From Nioella aestuarii (GTDB lineage Bacteria > Pseudomonadota > Alphaproteobacteria > Rhodobacterales > Rhodobacteraceae), in contig NZ_JBPBBA010000002.1 of the NCBI RefSeq assembly GCF_050896395.1, positions 205,154 through 269,153 on the forward strand: a stretch of DNA of 64,000 nucleotides, given 5' to 3'. Each line of letters opens with the position of its first letter. The first letter of the stretch is position 1. The position numbers and the translations under genes are program-made. The notes below the pieces were generated by a model. That model searched no databases. It had not been told where the DNA came from and saw nothing but the letters and a program-made list of their open reading frames with translations. Shown one piece after another: positions 1 through 7,999 of this stretch.

Positions 1-1
1 A

Positions 2-397
2 CGTCCGGCCATTATTGCCGCCATCGCCGAGGCACGCGAGCATGGGGACCTATCGGAAAACGCGGAATACCATTCTGCTCGGGAAAAGCAGTCCTTTATC
101 GAAGGCCGCATCAAAGAGCTTGAGGGGCTGATCAGCCTTGCTCAGGTCATTGACCCCAAGACGCTGTCGGGCTCGATCAAGTTCGGCGCGACCGTGGAAT
201 TGGTCGACGAAGACACCGAGGAAGAGAAAACCTACCAGATCGTAGGCGAAGCCGAGGCGAATATCGAAAAAGGTCTTCTCAACATCAATTCCCCCCTCGC
301 CCGTGCCTTGATCGGGAAAGAGGAAGGTGACAGTGTTGACGTGAAAACTCCGGGTGGCAGCAAGGATTATGAGATCGTCAAGATCTCCTATATCTAG
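2..397 (+). CDS. greA: Transcription elongation factor GreA (5' end outside window)
   Basis: GreA binds the secondary channel of RNA polymerase and stimulates cleavage of backtracked transcripts so that stalled elongation resumes. The window opens inside the gene; 131 residues are visible. The N-terminal coiled-coil tip carries the acidic segment EHGDLSENAEYH, which is diagnostic for GreA and holds the catalytic Asp/Glu. The C-terminal globular FKBP-like domain ends with the typical PLARALIGKEEGDSV and PGG segments. The start codon lies upstream of base 1, so the full length cannot be measured. The next gene follows after about 36 bases on the same strand and may be co-transcribed. Confidence 0.95.
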   Translation, partial: RPAIIAAIAEAREHGDLSENAEYHSAREKQSFIEGRIKELEGLISLAQVIDPKTLSGSIKFGATVELVDEDTEEEKTYQIVGEAEANIEKGLLNINSPLARALIGKEEGDSVDVKTPGGSKDYEIVKISYI

Positions 398-433
398 TAT
401 CATCTCGCTGCCTCTACGCGGAACTTGGTGGTT

Positions 434-1462
434 ATGGCAGACGACAAGCACCCGACTTCATTGGAACTGGGCATCTACTCGCAGGAACGTGTGACGCCAC
501 GGATCACGGCCGTAGAGGTCATGGCTCTGGTCTTGTCGGCGGTGTGGCTGGCGGGGGTGGCTTGGTTCTTCTACGGCACTGACCTGTCGGCCTTTGCGGG
601 GCTTGGCGGCACACCGCTGGAAATCACCATGCTGATGATGGCGATCTTCATGCCGATCGCGCTGATCTGGGTCGCGGCATCCGCTGCCAAGACCGCCAAG
701 ATCATGCGCGAGGAATCGGCGCGTATGCAAAGTGCGATCGACGCCATGCGCGCGGCCTATGTGGCGCAGCAGCAGCGTCATTCGGTCGAGATAAAACCGG
801 CGCTCGTTGCCAAACTGACCGAGATCGTTGAGGCACAGCGTGGTGCGGAACCCGCCCAGGCAACTTTCACCAGCCTGCGCAAGCCCACGGAACCCGCAGA
901 AGACCGCGCCGCCGTGGCGCATCCCGCCCCGCAGCCAGAAACGCCGCAACCGAGCTTTGGCTTCGGCACCCCCGCGGAGGCTCTCGACGATCCGATTTCG
1001 ATAGCCGATTTCATCAAGGCGCTGAATTTCCCCGAGAACGAGCACGACAAGGAAGGCTTCCGCACCCTGCGCCGGGCGCTTCAGGATCCCTCCACCAAAA
1101 AGCTCATCCGCGCCAGCCAGGACGCGCTGACACTTCTGTCACAGGACGGCATCTACATGGATGACCTCCGCCCCGACCGCGCCAAGCCCGAGATGTGGCG
1201 GCGCTTTGCCAAGGGCGATCGCGGCAAGGCGGTGGCGGCACTTGGCGGCATCCGGGACCGGTCCTCGCTGGCGCTGTCGGCGGGCCGGATGAAACAGGAT
1301 CCGGTCTTCCGCGACGCGGTCCACCATTTCCTGCGCCAGTTCGACCGCACGCTGGTGGATTTCGAACAGAACGCCACGGACGAAGAGATTGCCCAGATGT
1401 CCGAAACCCGCACCGCCCGCGCCTTCATGCTGCTCGGCCGGGTGACGGGGACGTTTGACTAA
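434..1462 (+). CDS. Hypothetical membrane-anchored coiled-coil protein
   Basis: This 342-residue protein is not a family I can name. It has a short cytoplasmic N terminus, two hydrophobic helices at about residues 25-46 and 63-85, a charged helix with coiled-coil character (about 88-135, rich in Ala, Arg, Gln and Glu), a Pro/Glu-rich linker (about 140-180) and a conserved-looking helical C-terminal domain (about 190-342). In-frame TTG and GTG codons lie just upstream; the ATG at 434 was chosen as the most usual start. The architecture suggests a membrane-tethered helical domain facing the cytoplasm. It sits right behind greA and converges with the next gene, overlapping its stop by a few bases. 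Function unknown. Confidence 0.8.
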   Translation: MADDKHPTSLELGIYSQERVTPRITAVEVMALVLSAVWLAGVAWFFYGTDLSAFAGLGGTPLEITMLMMAIFMPIALIWVAASAAKTAKIMREESARMQSAIDAMRAAYVAQQQRHSVEIKPALVAKLTEIVEAQRGAEPAQATFTSLRKPTEPAEDRAAVAHPAPQPETPQPSFGFGTPAEALDDPISIADFIKALNFPENEHDKEGFRTLRRALQDPSTKKLIRASQDALTLLSQDGIYMDDLRPDRAKPEMWRRFAKGDRGKAVAALGGIRDRSSLALSAGRMKQDPVFRDAVHHFLRQFDRTLVDFEQNATDEEIAQMSETRTARAFMLLGRVTGTFD

Positions 1463-2307
1463 AGCACCGCGCGCAAGCGGTCTTCGAACCCCAATCCCAA
1501 TATCCAGCCTTCCTCGGCAGATCGGACCGATAGCATTTCCGTCAAATCAGGCTCGCTCAGCCCTGAAAACGCCCGCGCCATAAGATCCACCTGAACCGCA
1601 TCTCGAATCTCGCCGGTTTTGGCACAACGAGATTTGACCTCCGTATTCAGCAACGAGGGCCAGATTTCAGCCAGCACAAGCCCGGCTTCCGGGCGCTCAT
1701 ACGGCCAGACGGAAGCCTCGAACCGGCGCCTTAGCCGTGCAAGCACTGGTAGCCCCATCAGAACCTGCGATCCAACGGCACCCGCCCCGGACAGCTGCCA
1801 GACGCTGAAGGCTCCCTTCGCAGCCTGCTCCACCTGCCGCAGTTCCTGTGCACCGTGACTATGCCGGTTTCGCCCCTTGCGCGGCAGATCGGGAACATCG
1901 GTTTTACTTCCATTGCCCCAGAACGGCCCCACCCCCGGAAACAGGCGGTTCCACACGCCCGCCACCTGCCAGCGGTTGTTGTGCTTCGGCGCGTCCTCGA
2001 TGCGATCTTCCAACCAGTGCCAGAGCGCGAAAGGATCAGTGCGACCGGTCACATGTGCAGCGATGCCAGCGGGATAGCCGAATGGAAAATCGAACCCAGC
2101 CAGCACCCGGCGGCCAGCCGCCTGTTCTGCCTCGAAAACATCCGTCAGCCACGCCTCCGCCGCCGTCCGATTGCGCAGGTAGACGGGGGGCTCCGCCATT
2201 CCGTCCCTCGCCAAGCCCACCCATATCGCGTCCTTCTTGGGTTTCGGGCCGCGGTCATTGCCGCCTGACCAGTCAACCATGACAACCGTATCAAATCGCG
2301 TCGTCAC
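1459..2307 (-). CDS. RNase H-like protein coupled to mobA
   Basis: A 282-residue protein that starts with a beta strand and the segment VVMVDWSGG, followed later by VLAGFDFPFGYP. Paired acidic strands of this kind resemble the RNase H-like fold of DUF429-type proteins, but this is inference. Orthologues in Rhodobacteraceae are often labelled 'molybdopterin-guanine dinucleotide synthesis', which I think reflects the position behind mobA rather than proven function. The GTG start (2305-2307) overlaps the mobA stop by four bases, so translation is probably coupled. This supports the GTG over the internal ATG at 2280. Possible roles include nuclease or nucleotide-processing activity; nothing in the sequence proves a molybdenum cofactor role. 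Confidence 0.8.
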   Translation of the reverse strand: MTTRFDTVVMVDWSGGNDRGPKPKKDAIWVGLARDGMAEPPVYLRNRTAAEAWLTDVFEAEQAAGRRVLAGFDFPFGYPAGIAAHVTGRTDPFALWHWLEDRIEDAPKHNNRWQVAGVWNRLFPGVGPFWGNGSKTDVPDLPRKGRNRHSHGAQELRQVEQAAKGAFSVWQLSGAGAVGSQVLMGLPVLARLRRRFEASVWPYERPEAGLVLAEIWPSLLNTEVKSRCAKTGEIRDAVQVDLMARAFSGLSEPDLTEMLSVRSAEEGWILGLGFEDRLRAVL

Positions 2308-2906
2308 AACAGCGCCTCAGCACGAGCCAAATCCTCCGGCGTGTTGATGTTGAAGAACGGGTCAACGGAGCCGGGCGGGAACTGCGCCAGCGCGGCCCCG
2401 TGTTGTTCTGCCCATAATCCAACCTTTCGCTCTTCGCGTGCCAATGCCGCCCGAAGATCATTTCGCAAACTGACGGACCACAGGCCGAAGGTGGGGTGGC
2501 GCACCTCTCGCCCTTCGACAACGCTGCTGGCCAATGCAATCGGCGCACCGCCTTCAGCCGCCAGCAACAAGTGCGGGACGAGGTCTTCGGGAAGGAAAGG
2601 CGTGTCGGCGGCGACTGTGACGACGTGATCGGCGCCCCGCGCGGCGGCCCAGTCCATCCCCGCCAACACACCGGCGAGGGGGCCGGGGAAGCCTGCGATC
2701 GGATCGGGCAGTACCGACAGGCCGAGATCGGCAAAACGGTCCGGGTCCTCATTCGCGTTCAGCGCAAGGGCCGCAACCTGAGGCTCGATCCGCTCGATCA
2801 CGCGCGACAGGAGCGAGCGCCCGCCAAGCAGCAAGCGCCCTTTGTCACCGCCGCCCATACGGGTCGCCCGCCCGCCTGCCAGGATCACGCCAACGGGCTG
2901 TTTCAT
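2304..2906 (-). CDS. mobA: Molybdenum cofactor guanylyltransferase MobA
   Basis: MobA transfers GMP from GTP to molybdopterin to make the bis-MGD cofactor used by DMSO reductase-type enzymes. The 200-residue length is normal. The N-terminal nucleotide-binding signature is clear: VILAGGRATRMGGGDKG, with the conserved lysine in the GDKG turn. It is followed by a Rossmann-like core and the typical C-terminal FFNINTPEDLARAE segment. It is the first gene of a two-gene minus-strand operon with the RNase H-like gene and is divergent from azlC. The divergent promoter region is about 110 bases. Confidence 0.95.
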   Translation of the reverse strand: MKQPVGVILAGGRATRMGGGDKGRLLLGGRSLLSRVIERIEPQVAALALNANEDPDRFADLGLSVLPDPIAGFPGPLAGVLAGMDWAAARGADHVVTVAADTPFLPEDLVPHLLLAAEGGAPIALASSVVEGREVRHPTFGLWSVSLRNDLRAALAREERKVGLWAEQHGAALAQFPPGSVDPFFNINTPEDLARAEALL

Positions 2907-3018
2907 TGCCGCCCCACGAATATCACGCTATGGAATAGGTCAGGATCACAGACCATCATTTGCTTCTTCGCTCCGTCCCCGGTAATGGCGGTATCAGGCT
3001 CTATCCTAAGGCGCTCTC

Positions 3019-3714
3019 ATGGCAAGCTCCACCTCTGCGTATCTTCGCGGCATCCGCGCCGCCCTGCCCTTCCTTTTGGTCGTGGCCCCCTTCGGGATGC
3101 TCTTCGGCGTGGTCGGGACCGAGGCCGGGCTGAACCTTGCCCAGGTCATGGGGTTTTCCGTGGTCATCATCGCGGGCGCGGCCCAGTTCACCGCTGTGCA
3201 ACTGATGCAGGAACAGGCGCCCACAGTGATCGTTCTGGCCTCGGCCCTGGCCGTGAACCTGCGCATGGCGATGTATGCCGCCAGTCTTGCCCCGCATTTG
3301 GGCCCTGCCCCTGGCTGGCAGCGCATTCTGATCGCCTATTTCAACGTCGATGGCACCTATGCGCTGTCCCACATGGAATATGAGGCGAAACCTGCGATGA
3401 CCCTTTCTGAAAAGGTCGGGTTCTACATGGGTACGGCTTCCGTGATCTGCTTTCCGTGGTACATGGCCACTTGGATCGGCGCTGTTCTTGGCGCTTCGAT
3501 CCCTGCCGGGCTGTCCATCGACTTTGCCGTGCCGGTGGCCTTCATGTCCTTTTTCGCCCCCGCGCTTCGCACACTGCCGCATGTGGCCGCCGCCATCACC
3601 GCGATCATCCTTGCGATCCTTCTTCAAGGGGTGCCCTACAGCCTGTGGATTCTGCTGGCCGGAGCAGGCGGCATGGTCGTCGGGGCAGAGCTGGAACGGA
3701 GAATGACGAAATGA
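3019..3714 (+). CDS. azlC: AzlC family permease, large subunit of a branched-chain amino acid exporter
   Basis: AzlC and AzlD form a two-subunit inner-membrane exporter for branched-chain amino acids and their analogues (BrnFE type in Corynebacterium). This 231-residue protein has about six hydrophobic helices and the AzlC hallmarks: an early PFGMLFGV segment, GAAQFTAVQLM in the second helix and the NLRMAMYAASLAP segment. The ATG at 3019 begins MASSTSAYLRGI. The stop overlaps the azlD start as ATGA at 3711-3714, so the two subunits are translationally coupled. Substrate in this organism is inferred from the family. Confidence 0.92.
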   Translation: MASSTSAYLRGIRAALPFLLVVAPFGMLFGVVGTEAGLNLAQVMGFSVVIIAGAAQFTAVQLMQEQAPTVIVLASALAVNLRMAMYAASLAPHLGPAPGWQRILIAYFNVDGTYALSHMEYEAKPAMTLSEKVGFYMGTASVICFPWYMATWIGAVLGASIPAGLSIDFAVPVAFMSFFAPALRTLPHVAAAITAIILAILLQGVPYSLWILLAGAGGMVVGAELERRMTK

Positions 3715-4043
3715 CCGGCTGGAGCGACGCCACCATCTGGACGATCATCGTGGCCCTCGGCGTGGGCACCTTCACGATCCGGTTTTCCTTCCTGGGCCTT
3801 CTGGGCGACCGGGACTTGCCGGACTGGCTGCTGCGCCACCTGCGTTATACCGCTGTGGCGATCCTGCCCGCTTTGGTCACGCCCATGGTGCTGTGGCCAA
3901 ACGCAACCGGCGGCCAGACGGATCCTGCCCGCCTGACCGCCGCCATTCTTGCCCTGGCTGTGGGCTACTGGACCAAGAACGCCATCGCCACGATTGCCAC
4001 GGGGCTGACCGCACTCTTTGCCCTTCAAGCGCTTGGGGTTTAG
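3711..4043 (+). CDS. azlD: AzlD family protein, small subunit of the amino acid exporter
   Basis: A 110-residue, four-helix membrane protein that pairs with AzlC. Family features include the early helix with FTIRFSFLGLLG, the RHLRYTAVAILPALV segment and the late WTKNAIATIATG helix. The correct start is the ATG at 3711, which overlaps the azlC stop; longer reading in this frame runs back through azlC and is spurious. The 3' end converges with and overlaps the mscL stop by a few bases, leaving no room for a terminator between them. Confidence 0.9.
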   Translation: MTGWSDATIWTIIVALGVGTFTIRFSFLGLLGDRDLPDWLLRHLRYTAVAILPALVTPMVLWPNATGGQTDPARLTAAILALAVGYWTKNAIATIATGLTALFALQALGV

Positions 4044-4480
4044 CCCGAGCGAGCCTTCAGCGAGTCGCGGATCTCGATCAGAATATCCAGCTCGCTCGGG
4101 CCGGGATCGGCCTCGGGCTCCGGCGCGGCTTCGGCTTCCTTGGCCATCGCCGCCTCTTTGACCTTGTTCAGCGTGCGCACCAGCATGAAGACCACGAAGG
4201 CGATGATCAGGAAGTTGATGATCGCCATAATGAAAGCGCCATAGGCGAAGGTTGCGGCCCCCGCCTCTCGTGCGGCTTCCAACGTGGCGTAGTCACCGCC
4301 GCCCATTGTGTAGAACAGATTGGAAAAGTCGATCCCGCCGGTGAACAGCCCGATAAACGGCTGGATTAGGTCGTCGACCAACGATTTGACAATCGCGGTA
4401 AAGGCCGCGCCAACGATGATCCCGACGGCCATGTCCATGACATTACCGCGGGCAATGAAATCCTTGAACTCCTTGAGCAT
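4040..4480 (-). CDS. mscL: Large-conductance mechanosensitive channel MscL
   Basis: MscL is a homopentameric inner-membrane channel that opens under extreme membrane tension and releases osmolytes during hypo-osmotic shock. The 146-residue product starts MLKEFKDFIARGNVMDMAVG, carrying the amphipathic N-terminal helix and the start of the pore helix TM1 (GIIVGAAFTAIVKSLVDDL). A periplasmic loop and TM2 (about residues 78-100) follow, then a charged C-terminal helix bundle. The upstream in-frame Met at 4543 was rejected because the family starts at MLKEF. The C-terminal helix contains an Ala/Glu/Pro-rich insertion (EAEAAPEPEADPG), typical of alphaproteobacterial versions. Confidence 0.95.
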   Translation of the reverse strand: MLKEFKDFIARGNVMDMAVGIIVGAAFTAIVKSLVDDLIQPFIGLFTGGIDFSNLFYTMGGGDYATLEAAREAGAATFAYGAFIMAIINFLIIAFVVFMLVRTLNKVKEAAMAKEAEAAPEPEADPGPSELDILIEIRDSLKARSG

Positions 4481-4599
4481 TTTCCTGCTTCCCTTTGTGC
4501 AGTTGCGGAACCTGTGCCCGCCGGTGGAGTATTGTTGACACAATCCTCAGTTCTTTGTCTTGAAAAATCTGGCACGTCCAACTGCCCAATAGGATGCCC

Positions 4600-5208
4600 A
4601 TGACGGACCTAACCCAATTCCCGATCACCGCCCGCTGGCCTGCCGCGAGGCCCGACGAGATTCAGCTTTATGCTTTTCCAACACCAAATGGCGTCAAGAT
4701 TTCCATCGCTTTGGAAGAATTGGCCCTGCCCTACGAGGCGCATAAGGTGACGCTTGCGCCGACGGATGTGAAAAGCCCTGAATTCCTGTCGCTCAATCCC
4801 AACGGCAAGATTCCCGCAATCATCGACCCGGACGGCCCGGACGGGCAGCCCATTGGCATTTTCGAAAGCGGAGCGATCTTGATGTATCTGGCTGAAAAGA
4901 CGGGCAAGCTGATTGGGTCCTCGCCCTTGGAACGGTTGGAGATCCTTCAATGGTTGATGATCCAGATGGGCGGTATCGGCCCGATGTTCGGGCAGCTAGG
5001 ATTTTTCTATCGCGGCGATGGCAAAGCGGTTGAGGACCGCCGCCCAAAGGATCGCTACATAGCCGAGGTGCGACGGCTTTTGACCGTGGTGGACCAGCGG
5101 CTGGAGGGGCGAGCGTGGCTCTGTGGGGACTATTCCATCGCCGACATCGCCACCGGCCCTTGGCTGCGAATTCTCGACATGTATGGTGCGCGAGAGGCCG
5201 TAGGTTAG
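4600..5208 (+). CDS. Glutathione S-transferase, cut short by an in-frame TAG
   Basis: This is a YfcG/YghU-like (nu-class-like) glutathione transferase, a family with disulfide-reductase or glutathione-conjugating activity. The thioredoxin-fold domain is intact: QLYAFPTPNGVKISIALEE near the N terminus, NPNGKIPAIIDPDG (cis-Pro loop) and FESGAILMYLAEKTG. The helical domain runs to GPWLRILDMYGAREAVG, where a TAG stops it at 202 residues. The same frame then continues for 29 more codons of clearly GST-like sequence to a TGA at 5298, so the annotated product lacks its last helix. ATG 4600 was preferred over 4594 because AGGA is then at a normal distance. It may be a pseudogene, a readthrough gene or a sequencing error. 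Confidence 0.8.
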   Translation: MTDLTQFPITARWPAARPDEIQLYAFPTPNGVKISIALEELALPYEAHKVTLAPTDVKSPEFLSLNPNGKIPAIIDPDGPDGQPIGIFESGAILMYLAEKTGKLIGSSPLERLEILQWLMIQMGGIGPMFGQLGFFYRGDGKAVEDRRPKDRYIAEVRRLLTVVDQRLEGRAWLCGDYSIADIATGPWLRILDMYGAREAVG

Positions 5209-5298
5209 TGGGATTTCCCCAATTGTATTGCCTACCTGGACCGGTTCCTTGCCCGACACGCGGTTCAGGTCGGGCTGGTCACTCCGCCGCGCGACTGA
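5209..5298 (+). pseudogene. Detached C-terminal tail of the glutathione S-transferase
   Basis: Directly after the TAG at 5206-5208 the same reading frame reads WDFPNCIAYLDRFLARHAV and then ends VGLVTPPRD with a TGA at 5296-5298. GSTs of this family normally continue past the ...AREAVG position with a segment like W(D/E)DFPN...YLDRFLARPAVQ, so the tail is the missing C-terminal helix. It shows no frameshift or drift beyond the single nonsense codon, which suggests the stop is recent. The frame ends one base before the stop codon of the convergent gene. Confidence 0.75.
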
Positions 5299-5946
5299 TC
5301 ACGCCTTCCAGCGATAGCCCGTCAGATGTGCGGGTGGCGCCACGCCTGGCAGGTTCCGCGGATCAGCCATGAGTGGCCCGACCCGCGTTTCTACCGGAAT
5401 GACCCCTGCCCAGATCGGCAACGCATAGTCTTCCTCATCATCCTTGGGCATCCCGGTCCGGATCTTGGCGCTTCCTTCCATGATCTCCATCCCCAGAACG
5501 GTCGTCGCCTTCAGCTCCTGCTTGGAATTCGGACGCAAGTCAGCCGAACGTCCCGGCCATAGCCCGTCGATAAAGGCAGACAGCTTCGCTTCTTTCTGAT
5601 CATCCGGCACTATGAAGGCCGTTCCAAACAGCATGACCGAACGGGTATTGGCAGAATGGTGCATTCCCGACCGCGCCATCACGAACCCGTCCAGGATCGA
5701 GACCGTCAGGCACACCTCGGCCCCCTTGCTGGCACGGATCGCCCGGCTGGCGCTGGACCCGTGCCAGTAAACGTGATTGCCCTCTCGCCACTGGAATGTG
5801 GGGGTCACATAGGGCAGCCCGTCGATCACATACCCCACGCTGCACATCGGTTGCGCATCGAGAATGGCATTTATGGTCTCGCGGTCGAAATGCCCCCGCT
5901 CATGCATGCGACGCAAACGCGTGCGGGGGGTGATGTCCAGTGTCAT
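5299..5946 (-). CDS. Pyridoxamine 5'-phosphate oxidase family flavin-nucleotide-binding protein
   Basis: A 215-residue member of the split-barrel flavin-binding superfamily (Pyridox_ox_2 type). Visible hallmarks are MCSVGYVIDGLPYVTPTFQWREG near residues 34-55, then HVYWHGSSASRAIRASKG, and VCLTVSILDGFVMARSGMHHSANTRSVMLFG. These proteins bind FMN or F420-like cofactors; true PdxH activity is not expected from the family subtype. The gene is transcribed away from a MocR regulator with a 53-base repeat-bearing control region between them. That is the common arrangement for a MocR regulator and its target, so control by that regulator is likely. Confidence 0.85.
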   Translation of the reverse strand: MTLDITPRTRLRRMHERGHFDRETINAILDAQPMCSVGYVIDGLPYVTPTFQWREGNHVYWHGSSASRAIRASKGAEVCLTVSILDGFVMARSGMHHSANTRSVMLFGTAFIVPDDQKEAKLSAFIDGLWPGRSADLRPNSKQELKATTVLGMEIMEGSAKIRTGMPKDDEEDYALPIWAGVIPVETRVGPLMADPRNLPGVAPPAHLTGYRWKA

Positions 5947-5996
5947 GGCGCTTCCTTAGGCAATGTCATGCTTGTCAGACGCGGGTTTGCCATGCG

Positions 5997-6049
5997 ATTG
6001 GTCTGCTATGAATATCCAATTTGAATAAAGATATGCAGACCAATTTGAA
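5997..6049. promoter_or_regulatory. Candidate MocR operator: 10-bp inverted repeat plus 10-bp direct repeat
   Basis: ATTGGTCTGC at 5997-6006 is matched by its exact reverse complement GCAGACCAAT at 6035-6044, with 28 bases between. In addition CCAATTTGAA occurs twice in direct orientation at 6016-6025 and 6040-6049, 24 bases apart. The right-hand copies cover the regulator's own ATG (6033-6035). Known MocR regulators such as PdxR bind paired, often direct, repeats in such divergent regions. Repression of the regulator by occlusion of its start and control of the divergent flavoprotein gene are inferred. Confidence 0.6.
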
Positions 6050-7460
6050 CGCGGCCCTGCTGGCCATCAGCCTTGACCGATCCGCGCCCGAGCCGTTGCA
6101 CCTGCAACTGACCGAGGCGCTGCGCCACCTGATCCTTTCAGGCCAGGCCTTGCCCGGCGCGCGTCTTCCTGCCAGCCGTCAATTGGCAAAGGATCTCTCC
6201 GTGTCCCGCCAGACCGCGCTGACCGCCCTGGATCAGCTTGTGGCCGAGGGCTATCTGGACACCCGCCAAGGCGCCGGATGCTTCGTGGCCAGCGACCTGC
6301 CACACCTTGCCCCGCCAGCGCCAAGCCTTACCCCACCCCCAGAGCCACCAGTGGCTTATAGGCCGTTCCAGCCCGGCATACCCGACATGACACTGCTGCC
6401 CCACGCAACATGGGCTCGTCACCTCGATCGGGCGTGGCGGCATCCGAATCCAGACCTCCTGGCAATGCCCAATCCGCTCGGCTGGCCTGCGCTGCGTGCC
6501 GCAATTGCCGCCCATCTCATGGCTTGGCGGGGTATAGATTGCGCGCCCGGCCAGGTGGTGATCACCTCGGGCGCAACAGAAACCTTCGAGTTGCTGGCTC
6601 AGGCTTTGCTGCAAACGGGTGACAAGGTACTCGTTGAGCAGCCCGGGTTCGCACCGATGCGCGCCGCCTTGTTACGGGCCGGACTGGTGCCCGTTTCCAT
6701 GGATCTCGATGAAGACGGTGCTCAACTTGCTGTCGAGTCCAATGCCCGGGCGGTCGTCCTAACGCCCTCCCGCCATTATCCGCTCGGGATGACCATGCCC
6801 CTGCCCCGCCGCCTTGCCTTTCTGGAGTGGGCCGCCCGGACCAGCGCCTGGATCATCGAAGACGACTATGACAGCGAGTTCCGATATACAGGCACCCCCC
6901 TGCCCGCGCTCATGTCGCTTGGGACGGGCCAGACGATCTATGTTGGCAGCTTCTCCAAGCTGATCTCACCGGCCCTGCGGCTGGCCTATATGGTGCTGCC
7001 GCCGTCGCTGGTCGAACCCATCCGCCAGGCGCTTGCGGAAACCGGTCCGCGCGCGTCCCTCGTGCCCCAACCGGCGCTTGCTGCCTTCATGGACAGCGGC
7101 GCTTTCGCCACCCATCTCCGACGGATGCGCCGGGTTTATGCGGACCGCCAGAAGGCTTTGCTCCGGTCGCTGTCCCGACATCTGCCAGAGGATGCCCTTA
7201 TCGCAGAACCGGATCCCTCGGGAATGCATCTTGTCTGCCGCCTTGGGCCTGCCCTTGCCACCATCCGCGACACGGATATCTCGGAAAGGGCCGCCAAGGC
7301 AGGGCTGACCGTCCGCGCCCTTTCAGCCTATTGGCCGGATGGCGTTGGACCCACGGGGCTGGTTCTGGGTTACGCGGCCTTTTCCGCAGAGCAGCTGGAC
7401 GGTGCCGTCCAACGCCTTGCCGCTGTGCTTCACGAAGGCAGCGCCCCGGTCAGTACGTAG
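6033..7460 (+). CDS. MocR/PdxR family transcriptional regulator (GntR HTH fused to aminotransferase fold)
   Basis: A 475-residue chimeric regulator. Residues about 10-80 form a GntR winged helix (LHLQLTEALRHLILSG, then GARLPASRQLAKDLSVSRQTALTALDQL). After a Pro-rich linker (about 88-105) follows a fold-type I aminotransferase domain that binds PLP as a ligand sensor: the ITSGATETFELLAQ segment, EDDYDSEFRY with the conserved Asp and Tyr, and GSFSKLISPALRLAY carrying the Schiff-base lysine. The ATG at 6033 was chosen over a TTG at 6021. Its Shine-Dalgarno sequence is poor and the start lies within a repeat, which fits autoregulation. Such proteins sense PLP-linked metabolites; the effector here is unknown. 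Confidence 0.9.
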   Translation: MQTNLNAALLAISLDRSAPEPLHLQLTEALRHLILSGQALPGARLPASRQLAKDLSVSRQTALTALDQLVAEGYLDTRQGAGCFVASDLPHLAPPAPSLTPPPEPPVAYRPFQPGIPDMTLLPHATWARHLDRAWRHPNPDLLAMPNPLGWPALRAAIAAHLMAWRGIDCAPGQVVITSGATETFELLAQALLQTGDKVLVEQPGFAPMRAALLRAGLVPVSMDLDEDGAQLAVESNARAVVLTPSRHYPLGMTMPLPRRLAFLEWAARTSAWIIEDDYDSEFRYTGTPLPALMSLGTGQTIYVGSFSKLISPALRLAYMVLPPSLVEPIRQALAETGPRASLVPQPALAAFMDSGAFATHLRRMRRVYADRQKALLRSLSRHLPEDALIAEPDPSGMHLVCRLGPALATIRDTDISERAAKAGLTVRALSAYWPDGVGPTGLVLGYAAFSAEQLDGAVQRLAAVLHEGSAPVST

Positions 7461-7882
7461 CGCAGGATTTCAACCACCTGACGCGGCTCCGAGGTCACGG
7501 CCAGTGCCGCTGCATGAACCTCTTTCAGCGCGTGCTGATGTTCAGGCATCGACAGCACGATCACCGACTTGCCAAGCGCCGCCGCATAGCCCGCGTCAAA
7601 CGCCGCGTTCCACTGCTTGTATTTCTCACCAAAGCGCACGACGACAACATCCGCCTGCTCGATCCCACGCCGTGTGCGGATCGCATTCAGCTTCGCACCC
7701 TTGTGGTCATGCCAGAACTTGTCGTTCTCCGCCCCCATGATTGCCACGCCGCAATCATCGCTCGCGTCATGGTCTGTGACCGGAGAAGAGAACACCACAT
7801 CCAGCCCTTCGGCCCCCGCAACAATCTGCTCGCGCCAATCGGTGTGGATCTCTCCCGACAGGTAAACCTTCAGCATGTCCAT
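7430..7882 (-). CDS. YtoQ family protein
   Basis: A 150-residue protein matching the YtoQ family in length and in its N terminus (MLKVYLSGEIHTDWREQI). It also has the segments VFSSPVTDHDASDDCG, GAENDKFWHDHKGAKLNAIRT, and QADVVVVRFGEKYKQWNAAFDAGYA. The fold resembles nucleoside 2-deoxyribosyltransferase-like proteins (N-terminal YLSGE, later DVVVVRF...WNAAFDAGYA), but no enzyme activity is established to my knowledge. The 3' end overlaps the convergent MocR gene by about 30 bases. Start could be Met1 or the Met two codons later. Confidence 0.85.
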   Translation of the reverse strand: MDMLKVYLSGEIHTDWREQIVAGAEGLDVVFSSPVTDHDASDDCGVAIMGAENDKFWHDHKGAKLNAIRTRRGIEQADVVVVRFGEKYKQWNAAFDAGYAAALGKSVIVLSMPEHQHALKEVHAAALAVTSEPRQVVEILRYVLTGALPS

Positions 7883-7999
7883 TCCCTTCTTCTTGGCTCA
7901 ATAACTTGAGGTGGGAGCGTTCGCAGGCGCGCTCGAACCAATCGCGCTGCACCTGCACACCCCCCGCGGGTTGACGCGCGGATCGCGCGGCGAAACCGA

